Origin: Serilophus lunatus
Taxonomy: Eukaryota; Chordata; Aves; Passeriformes; Eurylaimidae
Assembly (NCBI GenBank): GCA_013399895.1
Contig: VXBA01002403.1
Span: 171,980 to 235,979, forward strand
Direction: 5' to 3'
DNA: 64,000 nt
Made by a program: the position numbers and the translations under genes. Shown here one piece after another: positions 24,911-36,500 of this stretch. The notes under the pieces were generated by a model that was not told where the DNA came from, did not search any database, and saw only the letters and a list, made by a program, of their open reading frames with translations. Positions within the stretch are counted from its first letter, which is position 1, and each line of letters starts with the position of its first letter.

Positions 24911-26538
24911 CAATTTAGTGTATGTTATATATCACATTGAAACAAGAAAAAGGAAATTAAAAGAATGAAATTGCTCTACACGGAAGCTGCCTGGAATGTC
25001 AAATACTTGGTGCTTCCATAGACTAGGAAAAAAAAAACATTAAATGAGTAAAACAAGAATTTGATGCAATAATATGACATAGGTCTCTAGAAAGGGTGGA
25101 GGGTAAAAAAAAAAAAAAAAAAAGGGGGCAGTAGGGAGGAGACACAGACTGATAGCTTAAGATGGTCTAGGCCTTGAACAAAACAACTTCCAAACACTCA
25201 GTACTTGGAAAAAGATTCAAATTGCAGATTTAAAGGAGGCAGCAAATCATTCACAGATAGGAAAAGTTATTATTACCTGATAAGTAAGTTTGTAAGATTT
25301 TACAGAGGGCTACATGCATATGCTCTCTCTACCATGCCTACGCTATGTGTAGGTAGAGAAAATCTTTTTTTGGAAGATCTAATTCAAGTAGATAAGGAAT
25401 TTCTGTCACTCATGAAAGCGTTTGCAGCCTGGAAGGAACCTCTTCCTATAGACACTTGATATTTCTCATTCTCCTGTCTTGCAGAGGAGGTAACTCCCTG
25501 AAAAGGTTAACTTTTTCACAGACAGCCTTGGAGGGCCCCTGAGGGAGGGACCAGGGAAGGCATTAAGAAGTCTTGGAGAGGGAAAAGCGAGGCATTCTTT
25601 CATGTCCAGTGTACACACCTTTATGGTTTTTTAATGTTCTCATCTTCAAAATAAATTTTCGTAAATCCTTCCACTCCTGGCATTTTGGGGGTACCTGTTA
25701 TCTTTCTTCATGTATATGAATACATGAATGTAACAAAAGCTCAGCAAAAAAATTATACAAATAAAATTATTGATAAGAGGTAAATCGACTGAAATACTTA
25801 AAAATAAAAAAATACTCAAATACTTTATTAAAAGAAAAATCTCAGAGGAAGCTACAGTAGCTTCTAGAATGGTTGAATTGTGTGCAGTATTTTCAATTGA
25901 TTAAGAAGTCATAAATTTGGGGCAGTCAGATGTCTGAGAATTAGTTTCTATATAAATTCTAGAAAAAGAAAAAAAAAAAAAAAAGCAGAAATCAAGACTT
26001 TTTATGTGACTACCCAAGCATTAGCTGGAAACAGGTCATTTGCTGAAATCGGATTTTTAATAGTCAAGACGAAACCATCAACACAAATCAGAAAATGTAA
26101 AGTTTCTTCCTCTTACTGAATGTAATTCTGTCCAGCTTCACTGCTACATAATTTATTTCAGCTCTCACAGAGATATGAGATTATAAAGAACATCCACACT
26201 GGAAACCCTAACCGAATTAGTAGGAATAAACATAAAAGGCTGAGCTAAAGCACCAAGTGAAACTTCAGTTCTAATAAATCCTGGAATAAATGTCCCATGC
26301 AACACAAATATGGATGTGCAGTCTGATTTGCAGACAGGGTTCTTTGGACTTCAAAATTTGCAGGCAGTTTCCTCTTCACACTGCAATATTACAGTACAAA
26401 ATTTGCACAAAATTACTGCAGGTGCAAAATAAGGTACCAAGGCACAACAGAAGAAATAAAAGAGTACACAAAGAGTATCTTAAATGGAAAGCCCCGTGCA
26501 CATTAGAGATTACAGTGTACTTTTAAATAGCGATTGTC

Positions 26539-26552
26539 GGGGGGGGGGGGGG
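26539..26552. repeat. (G)14 homopolymer
   Basis: Fourteen consecutive G on the plus strand in an AT-rich setting. It could form a G-quadruplex and is prone to sequencing error. Confidence 0.85.
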
Positions 26553-26734
26553 AAGCCCCTGTTTCTCAAAACCTATAAATTTTCTGGGAGGTTTTTTTAA
26601 TATTTTTGTTTACTGGCTAGTGAGCATGAGGCAATGTATGAATGTACTTACTGGTAATGGATACATTCTGAATTCAGGTTGGCGTTTAATAGAATAGAGC
26701 TGCATAAAACAATGCAAACTTTTTCATGTGACTC

Positions 26735-26800
26735 TTGGGGATGGTTCTGTGCTGGGCTAGGAGTTGGACTGCGACACTGCATCTGTGATTCTGTGATAAA
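26735..26800 (+). mobile_element. CR1 3' tail fragment, sense
   Basis: The bases gctgggctaggagttggact, and a few bases later the terminal repeat ctgtgattctgtgat, are the decayed 3' end of a CR1 element. Little beyond the terminus is left. Confidence 0.55.
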
Positions 26801-26833
26801 CAGTTCAACAACAAACAAGTTAATTAACATAAA

Positions 26834-26861
26834 TTTAGGGTACTCAAAAGAGTACCCTAAA
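26834..26861. repeat. Perfect 12-bp inverted repeat
   Basis: Stems tttagggtactc (26,834-26,845) and gagtaccctaaa (26,850-26,861) with an AAAA loop. There is no run of T or other sign of a known RNA. It lies about 35 bases after the CR1 tail. Confidence 0.8.
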
Positions 26862-29800
26862 CCAACCCACATGTAGAGAAGTCTGACTGCATGAAACTAG
26901 AGTCCCATCCTTGCCTTTTGATCCTTTAGGAATGCTGAGTAAAACGGGCATGAAATCCTTGTACTGCACAAATTCCTACACAAAATTTAGTGAAAATTAA
27001 AGGCCAAAATAACTGCCTTCTACTCACGCTCTGAATACATAAATTGTAAGTCCAAAATGCCGAGATTAAAAAAAAAAAAAAGGAGGAGGCTGTCAATTAC
27101 TTCTACTACTTCTTAAAGACAGTGTATTTCCAATTCGGTCTTTACCATATGTCCTACAATATGTGAAAGCAGATGCAAAACCTGAAATTAAAAAATAATT
27201 AATTTCATTATTTCATTAATTGTTCATTAAGTGTCTCTTTGGGATAGCAGAACACTAATGATACAAAGTTCTGTCCTTCCCCACACATAAATATTCCATT
27301 AAGTACCCTACAATAGAATTAAAACTGAAATTTTAAGATGCTTATATATGTTTGTCACCAGAACAAAATATGGTGGACATGTGGCATAGTTACTATGATG
27401 AAGTTTTTTTCCTCAAAAACATTCTTTTACTTACTATTTCATACAGGTAGCAAACTCGAAATAAAATTATTTCATTTCAGAGTTCTTTGCCTCTCTTTCA
27501 AGGTTTTTGTTAAACGTTTACACTAGGTACACATTCTATGCATATTTCTATGAGAAAAGGGGAAGTTGTAACTTAAGGTGTTAAAAAACAAATGAGGTAA
27601 TGATTAACAGAGAATCACTGAATATCATGAGTACTTCATTTATTATTTCCAGATTTTTCCAAACATGGAAGAGTTTTCAGTATATTTTCTAAGGTTTTGG
27701 CTTTGGGGCTTTTTTAAAATCTTTAATAATCATTTCCAGATTCTTCTGAACACCAAGAGGGTTTTTTCATCCTATTTGTAAAAATGTATTATGTATCTTT
27801 GGTACAGAAGAGATACTGATGATACTGGACTCTATGCCAAGTATTTTAGTTTGAGGGGTTTGTTGGTGGTGGTTTTTGTTTGATAGTTAATACTTCACAA
27901 TCCCTGTGGATTAAACTAATTTACAGCATTTCAGTGAATAAACAGAACATTACTGAGCTATTACATTCTTCTCTATCTTGCATTTTTTTTGGAAAAGTTT
28001 TCATCAAAACAGCCAAATTTAACTTTATGCATGACTGAATCAGGAGGGAAATAATTATTAACATGTATTTTAAGTGGCCTTTATGCATAATAAAAGTAAT
28101 TCTACCTACCAGCAGATGATCACTGTCTGACTCATTGCATTTCCATTCAAAAGGTTCGTCTCTCTTCAAAAGGAGATAAACAACTTAAACCCCAGAAGAC
28201 TGACTCCCATTTTAGTTTTCTTGGGTATGTTTAAAAGCCTTAGAGTTTTCAACGTCATTATAAACTCTCCCATAATTGAAGCAGCATTAATACTAAGTAG
28301 CATTGCTCCTTTTTCACAGAAATTTTAAAAGAGGCACAGCATAAGAAAAACTCTTAAATGACTTAGAATTTGAAAAAAGAACAGAATAAGCAAGGTTTAA
28401 CACTCAGTATGGTAAATTCCTCACCACACTCATTCGCTAGTTATCCTTGTTGCCATCATTTCCCCTTCTGATTTATGGTGGATGCAAGAGACAGGAAACA
28501 AGGACAGGATTTAGCTTTTCATATTAATTTTCCTCCAACTCACTACACACAAGCAGAGATTAAAACCCATCACTTGTTCTCATTTTAACTTCTTGGTTTT
28601 ATTGGTGCAGTTTCTAATGCAGTAATGATGGAGCTCATGTTCAGTTAGCAAAACTTAGTTAGACAATGTGTATGAGCTGAGCTGTAGTAACATGCCAGAA
28701 AGGAAAAGAGCAAATGCTTTTACCTAAATCACCTTCTGATTGTTTGAATGTGTTGCAACATCTTCTGAACACAAGGCAGGCTACTACATGACTGTTGCTG
28801 GATGGTAACTCATTAAAATATACTTAAAATAGAGAATTTATTCATTTGTCTGGTTTCTTAATCTAAAGAGCATTAATCCATTTCCATTCATGACATCCTT
28901 ACTTATACTACACAAATATTTTTGCTAATCAATCACTAGCATCAAATAGCCATGTAGCTGAATAAAAAAGAAAAATTAAAGAGAGTCCCTGTCTCAGAAA
29001 ATAAGCACACCACCACAAGATCAGTTTCAACCAAATCAAGACTATATCTGAATATCTAATGAATGAATGCAAACCAAAACATACCTGCTGAATAGGAAGA
29101 GAGGCCAGGCAGGTGAAAAATAATAAATCTGTGATAAAGCTTTACACCACACAATGTATTAATGGCTTTCTATATTAAACTACGTTGGAACAGAAACGCA
29201 TTATGAAAACAAAGGTGGTTCTGTAACAGAAATTGCAAAAAGGCAAGAAAAGCCAGAACAACTGAAAGGCCAGTTTGAAGAAAAATACTGTGATTACTCG
29301 CCTACACTACAAAGATTTCAGAAATATAAAGCTGCCATCAGCTCCCCACTAAAGTAAACCAACTGCAGTAAAAAACAATTATTCCAGAGTGGCATTGTTA
29401 AAAATAAAGACAATTGTTCAGATTACATAAACCAACACTGTTTCAGCTCGTATCAACGGAAGATCACATTAAGTGTCCAAAAATACTCATAAATTGTTCA
29501 TTTCCCTTTACAAGTACTCTTTAAAAAAAAATCAAGAACACAGAATATGGAAGCACTTAGGTACACAACAGACACTTAGCAAAGAAAGGATAAGTAACAG
29601 GATTAAAATTTACATGTAGTTCCTTTAGAAAGAAAACTCTCCTCCCATTAAATCACTCTTTCATACTAACTGATTCCTTTTCAATGCAATTTAAACTCAT
29701 TATATTAAATGAGCACTATTATACTTGCAATAAAAAAAAATAAGTACTGTTTTTATGCTTGCCTACCAAGTCAATCACCATTTAAAAAATACTACAGTCT

Positions 29801-29920
29801 TATCTGTTGTACATTACTTAAACATGCACATTGAGAATTTGTTAGGGGCTGTTCTTCTTTTACCTGGATGAGTTGCTACCTGAAGCACATAAATACAAAT
29901 TAAACTTCTAATTTTTTTTT

Positions 29921-30480
29921 TATTTACAAATGTTTATTCTTTCTCTCACTGAGGTATTAAGGGAAAAATATGCTGTTGCCATGGGGTGGGAGGAAGCTTT
30001 GGATGTTCAGGGAGGAAAAGTTTTTACCTGTTTGTTTGGTTTTTATCCCTCTCTCCCTGTTTTACCACACACACACNNNNNNNNNNNNNNNNNNNNNNNN
30101 NNNNNNNNNNNNNNNCACGCAGGGAAGGGGTCATTTGCCAAGCTGCAGGGCACTGCTGCCCAGCCTCAAAGAGTCATCTGGGGGAGAAAGGAGGTGTCCT
30201 GGAGTGTCCCTTACCACCTTTTTAAGTTATCCACGTGGCCTGAGATGGCTGCCACCATTTTGGCTGGGGGTCTGAGGGCCGGGGGCTCAGCCCTGGGGAT
30301 TCCAGGAGTTGTACTACATTTTGCTGCCTTTATCATGGAAGCTAAGGAGCAGAGCATCAGTCCCCAGCAAGACTGCTTTTCTGGGGACTCTCTTTGGTTC
30401 CACCCCTGCTTGGATGAAGGACTGTTTCATTCTTTCAGCTGCTGAACCTGGGATTTTCCTCCACTTGATTCACGTGTCAT
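29921..30480. other. GC-richer patch interrupted by an assembly gap
   Basis: On both sides of a gap the sequence is GC-richer than its neighbourhood and contains a frame open on the plus strand for about 170 codons, but part of that frame is unknown bases and no domain is recognisable. Composition and position next to a (CA)n tract recall the patch at 22,767-23,090. It may be an old LTR or an unrelated repeat; no assignment is possible. Confidence 0.35.
30077..30115. other. Assembly gap (39 N)
   Basis: Thirty-nine unknown bases, preceded by acacacacac and followed by cacgc. The true sequence is probably a longer (CA)n tract that did not assemble. Confidence 0.95.
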
Positions 30481-32386
30481 ATCATATATATATGTCTATT
30501 TTCATACAGCTGATTTATATGTTTTAATATATATACACATTCCACATACATTTATATATATTTTTCCAATGAAGTTGGTATATTCTCCAGCAGTCTCTCA
30601 TCCATTTTTATTATTTGACCCCAAATTTGTCCAAACCAGAACAGCTGTCATGATCAGTTGTGTATTTTGATGAGCAGATTTCAATTGGTGACTCCATTTT
30701 TCCTGTTCGTTCTAATAATTGTCTTTTATACAAGTATCTTTTATTGCAGAGTGGAACATGCAACTCTAGATCCTACTGTTCTTTGCAATACTTATATAAA
30801 AGGAGACTTAAAAGACTAAATGAAGATTATCAAAACATGTAGCTTTTTGGAAGAGACATCTTCTTTCATGAAGTGCGCCAGTGCAGATAGCCAGTGTAAT
30901 CCCTTTTCTTTGCAAAGGTTCAGCATCCAAAGAAAAATGTTGAAGAAATGCAAGTTTGAGTGAAGACATATGCAACTTCCCAGGTTTGAGCATACATATG
31001 GTAACTACTGATTTTGCTTCTGCTGTGAAAGTTAAAAGCAACTGTCAGCTGAAATCAGTGTTCAAATGGCATAAAGACTAAAGCAGGTTTAGGTCCATCT
31101 AAGGCCTATTTCAAGACATAAATACATAAAGTCAAAAATCTTCAGAAAGGACACAATTATGGTGCTTCAGCAAGGATTCTTGTGAACAGCTCTGCAAAAG
31201 TTGGATACATTTTTTAAGCTCCTGAAACAGTTTGCATGGGTTTGCTGCAGACACATGTTTATGAAAAGCACAAGTTAGCAATAGCCTGAGGAAGCCCTTG
31301 CCTCACTTTTTAGGTTGACAATGGTGCTAAACACTTGCCCTCTTCCTCATCAATTCAGTTAGTAAGCTTTCAAGATACCAGAGTGGCATATCAGGGGTAG
31401 GGACCGCACACTCTTATTTCGGTTCCAGGAGTGGCACCAGAATTTTCTATAAAATATTCAACTGTATAAAAGCAGCAATGCTTTAGAAACAGCTTATTAA
31501 AGAAAAGGAAGTACTTTACTTTTATTTTAAAAAAGCAAAACAACAAAAACCCCACAAATAAACAAACAACAAACCCATAATCATTGGAAATGCAACAAAA
31601 ATTCAGCTGGAAGGGGAAGTGACAGATCTTTTACCATTTTATGGCTGCTGGTTGCCCATTGACTTTGATACCTTCACAGCAAGTCAGAAAATATTTTGCA
31701 CATCTCAAAGGATCAACGCAGCCAGATTAATTCTGTATCTTTGTTTATAGGCTTAGCAGTGAGGCCAGTGATTGAAAGTGCTCTGCCTCTGAGCTACCAT
31801 TTCCTTGCCTAAGGTGCTACCTCAAAGTCTAACTTCAGGCAAAAGAAAATCTTGACTGACCACTTGTCTGTACAGATGAATTTCAGTGTCTGCTGTTCTG
31901 GTATTCATTGTGCCCAGTCCACTTGGTAAAACATTTATACCACTTCAAGGTATCCCAGTCACCATCAGGAGTCAGTAACAAAGGAGACAAAATGCAGCTG
32001 ATCATGCTTGTTAGACTGGCTAACGATCAAACACAGAAACATTTTCGCTTTTTCTTCAGGCAGGATTATACAAGGCAAAATAGAACTGTATCAGACTCAA
32101 CTTTATTTGAAGGTTACATTATGAAACAAATCTACAGATGTGGTATAAAACTCCTGCTGTCTCTACAGCATAGAACACAAGTGCTTACATAGGAACACTG
32201 CTTACACAAAACAATTCATGTAGGTAGGCAAATAGAGATAATTTATTGTTAAGAAAATCCCTACTGTAATAAAATCATAGCAATCAACAATATAGCTGTC
32301 TTTTTTCCTAAGACAATATTGTGAAACTGCACAAATTTGTAACATGCACATCTGTCAGTTCTTTGCAGAGTCCCAATATCATGTAA
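30481..32386. other. Intergenic DNA, no gene seen
   Basis: An AT-repeat-rich start (30,483-30,560) is followed by unremarkable AT-rich sequence. The right part may overlap the 3' untranslated region of FBXO15, which is transcribed leftward from 33,275. Confidence 0.5.
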
Positions 32387-32387
32387 T

Positions 32388-32393
32388 TTTATT
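32388..32393 (-). terminator. Candidate FBXO15 poly(A) signal
   Basis: The plus-strand tttatt reads AATAAA on the minus strand, about 880 bases after the FBXO15 stop codon. Other minus-strand AATAAA copies occur further left (about 32,243 and 32,102). None can be chosen without transcript data. Confidence 0.3.
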
Positions 32394-33274
32394 TTTTTGG
32401 TTATACAAGGAATAAAAAGTCTGGTCTAATGTTACTTCAAGGAACCAGAGAGATCAGGCACATATATTCAATTTTAATATGAATACATATTGCTAGACAA
32501 ATCGTACCAGATGTGCATTGTTTTCAAAACAACTGAATGTTACACATATTCAGTAAGAGCAAATATCAGCTCAGATGGGCTGATAGTTGGGACACTTATT
32601 CATAGGCAGTGAGGCAAGTATCTAGGCTCAAGTCAGACAGAAGGTTAGAACATGGGAAAACAGAATTTAAACAAATGTCATAATAGGTACTACAAGCAAT
32701 TCTCTTAATAAATGCCTTGGTTACCATACTGTTCAGATCTTTGACTTCCTGTCTACCTCTTCAATCCTTTACTAGAATACATTTTTCTGGAAAAGAAAGA
32801 TAAAAAGGGAGTATTTCTGCATTTAACAAAACCTGTCATTTACCAATAACAAACCAATGAGCCTGAAGGCAACAGCACACATGCTGTTTCATTACTTGGC
32901 ATTAAAGTTAATGCTCTCAAAAACTGCAGCTTATGTCACATGAGGCATCTTCACAGTATGGCTCTCAAAAGCAGCAATACCTTAACCATAGTAACTAATG
33001 CCTGTAAAGAAAATTTTGATATACCCAGTATCAAAAACAGACTGTGTGATGTTCAACAGAAAAGAAAAATTCTCATTTGTATCAATACGCCTCTTCAATG
33101 TCTCCAATGACAATTAAAACATTGTGCATTGTACTTGTTACTGAGAAACTTGCAGGAACCATCTTGCTCATTGGTTTCAATCTGAAGCATCAAAGGTTAA
33201 GTGTGGGTCTTTTTGTTTTGGGAGGGTTTGTTGGTTTGGTTTTTTAAAGCAAGGAAATTAGCGATGCAATGAAG

Positions 33275-33544
33275 TCAGTAATTTGTTCCATACCAGTTAT
33301 TTACCTTTTTGGTGCTAACATAAAGCACTAAATTGACTATAACATACTCATGGGTTTCTTCCAGCCATATCAACTTAACACAAACTTTACCCTCTGAATC
33401 TGCATAGTCTGTAGTATAGATATGACCCATGTAGTCATAAAGGCCAGATGCCTTGGAAGACAGCTCCATGTAGACTGGGGCACTGAAACACCAGAAGGGC
33501 TTTCCAGTTTCATCCAAGAGAGTAAGATTCATCACATAGCAGTC
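33275..33544 (-). CDS. FBXO15: FBXO15 coding exon 10 (last), to stop
   Basis: Residues 396-484, starting in phase 0 after the acceptor tttttgtag. It encodes DCYVMNLTLLDETGKPFWCF and ends NNWYGTNY, corresponding to the conserved C-terminus of the family (human ends NHWFGTEY). The stop TGA occupies 33,275-33,277. The acceptor lies only 36 bases from a direct repeat that flanks an LTR insertion. Confidence 0.92.
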   Translation of the reverse strand, partial: DCYVMNLTLLDETGKPFWCFSAPVYMELSSKASGLYDYMGHIYTTDYADSEGKVCVKLIWLEETHEYVIVNLVLYVSTKKVNNWYGTNY

Positions 33545-36500
33545 CTACAAAAACAAGCACAAGGGATTATTCCCCTATGCTATGGCACAGTAAGTACATC
33601 TGTCCCTGATTTTAAAAGCAGTGTAACAGGGTTCTTTTATTTGGGGTTCACGAAAACTGCACAGACCCACATACACACGTCAAAAGGGAAATAATATATT
33701 TATATAAAACTTTATTAAACCAGTATTTAGAGAAAAATACAAAAGTGGCAAAACACATACATCAAGAGATTTCCACCCTATCTCCCTATTCGCAAAAGCC
33801 TTCCCAATCACTTCAACTTTCCCCAGTTTCCCCAATATGCCTTAGAGTTTCCTAGTATGCCTCAGTTTACCTAATTTTTCCTAGTTTCCTGGTTTCCCTC
33901 AATATACTCATGCAAGGCAGCAGAGTAGATAGAGCACTCCAGAGAGAGATGGGGTATGACCTTCACGCATCTCAGCGAGTGTCCTCGTGCAGCAAAATGA
34001 AGAATGCGTGGAGCTCTCCCCCAGCCCTGCCCCAGGGGCTCTTTTATTCCAGTTCCACGGTTCTGTTACGTAGGGCCAAGTATATCCCAGAAGGTGGAAT
34101 CAAAAAAGGCAAAAGTCCACCTTTTTTCTATACGTTTATCTGCCTTTGAATATGTCAAGAAGTTACTCAGGGGTCTTTACGCCCCCACCCTCTTTGGCCT
34201 TCTTGTTCTTCATCTTCTTCAATAGTTAGATACAACGTATTTATATGGAGAACATGGCTTTCCTTCCCACGTGCTTTGTTCTGTCCTCCCCTTTGGTTCA
34301 CATCCTAATAATTAAACAAGTAGCCATTTTACTAGACTCCTTAATTTTTCACAACTAGTCAGCAAATTGGACTTCTTGGATCAATTATTTCTTCACTCCC
34401 ATTACATATGGCACAGTAAGTAGATCTGTCCCTGATTTTAAATGTAGTATCAAGGGTTGAGGGAGTAATTTTTTGTATGAGGCTAAAAATTCAAAATATA
34501 ATTGATAGTGCCCCATTGATTACTGCAAAGCAACAGTTTTCCTACAGAAATCAAGATTGCAACCTACAGACATCAAAAGCTGTGCTACAGAAAGTAGCAC
34601 TGCCAATCCAAAATATTATTTCTTGAACACGTTTAACATCTGTGTTTCTCAATTACCTCACCATTCAAATAATTATGTATAAGAAAGCAACCTAAGTTTA
34701 AACTCAGGTGCTGAAGTTGTGTGAAAGCAGCCATGTTTGCAAAGATACTCACAGAGACCACCCCAAGGCAAGTGTGCACACACAGTTACCCTTAACAGGC
34801 CAGCTGTAAAAGGCATACAGCACTTTTTGAATGGCTCCAAGCTTTGGTTCCCAAAAAGGTAATATTAATATATCTTTCTACCCTCCATATAAAACCTCTT
34901 TTTACAAATTTTTGAAAATGCACCTTTAAAACATCACACAATTACATCATTTTATATCGCTAATGTCAGGATGGCATTTCTTGAACTCTTGTAAACTCAC
35001 AGTTTCACATGTCCCTTAAAAGCATAGGAGTTGTGTTTTACTGTTAGTATCAGCTGTTCCTTATTCTCATGAGTTCTGGATCGCTAAATGAACCAATTTA
35101 TCTTAATTATGTAGCATATATGCATATGTAAAAGCATAAACAAACCAATATCACATATTCCGTGCCAAAAAAATTACTTTGTAACACTTTGTTTCTCTCT
35201 ACTATATAATTGCGTTTCTGTTGCTTTAACATTGCTTGCACTATTACTTTACTTCAATCAAACAATACAGAGCAGATGGCACACACATGAGGCAATACAA
35301 TACATAAAGTTTCCCTAAGCTTTTACTGTAGGCTATGCTGAAAATACAAAATTCAAACCAAACCTAATGATGATGTAATAAACTTATATGAGCTATGAAA
35401 TCACTTGAAACAAGAAAGAATTACTGTTTTCTGGTCTGACAACTTGCATATAAAAGGCCAATTATGAAAAGTAAAGCTGAGGGGCGTTGAGTGTTGGAAT
35501 AGTAGAGTTCTCAGGTATTTCTGTCCTGGTTCTGGCCAGGACAGGGTTGATTTTTGCAGTAGCCAGAAGTGGTTATGGGCAGGACCCAGAGGTTGTTCTT
35601 TACCCCCTCACATCATTTCCAGGAGTAGGGAAAAGGCTCCTGACCTTCCAGGTCAGGACAGATGGCACGGTTGGTTCAGGCTCCACAATAAGCATTTTAC
35701 ATGGGAATCACCTGCTTCTCTCTTGTATGTTTTTGTTATTAATATAATTGCTGTTGCTGTTCATTTTCTTATCTCATTGCTGTTTCCAGTAAATAGTTCT
35801 TATCTCAGCCCATGAACTTTGCCTTTTGTGCCTGCAATTCTCCTTTCCAGCAGCCATGGAAGAGAACAGAGGAGCAACAAAGGGGATGTGGTTTGAAGTG
35901 GTTTCAGTGGTAACACTAAATTGGAGAACACCATTCCTAAAACATGACATTTTCTAACTATCTGTATTAAATCAGCAATTAATTTTTTTAGAAAAAAATA
36001 CCCAGAATTCCCAAAGAAAAAGCTTTTGTGTTTTTTCATTTTCCTTAGAATGTGCTACAAAATTCAAATAAATTCAAAGTAGCGGCATGTCCTGCCTGAA
36101 TGGCTGATGTTATTTGGCCTCCACATGTTTTAAGAATTTTAGATATTTATGTTAAAAACCACAATGAATTCTACCCACAGCGTTAGGTTGACAGGTTTAA
36201 TCGCTCACAGCAAAATGAAGAGTTTAAAAAAAAATCATGCTGTTTTATTTTTTCCTAGAAACAAATATTCAGTCTAACTTATGCTGTAAGCATTTATGAC
36301 TGAGACTAAAACTAAAAAAAACTAAAGACTACAGTGATGGCTCTGTTTCCTCTGACAGTTAACTTCCCAAATTCTTTTGTGTTACTCATTATTCTTTTCA
36401 TGGAAAAAAAAATTCTGCCAAGCAGCTGTTAATCCCATAGAATGATAGAATGGTTTGGGTTGGAAGGGACCTTTAAGGGTCATCTAGTTCCAATTCTCCT

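Larger units (their letters stand above)
23091..29920. other. Intergenic DNA, no gene seen
   Basis: AT-rich sequence with only short chance frames. It includes an A-run at 25,105-25,123 and a slightly GC-richer segment near 25,420-25,690, with an AATAAA around 25,650, that could be an old LTR end. The small named elements inside it are listed separately. Confidence 0.5.

Noticed and set aside
31908..32192. 94-codon plus-strand open frame
   Set aside because: Antisense to the probable FBXO15 3' region and without recognisable similarity.
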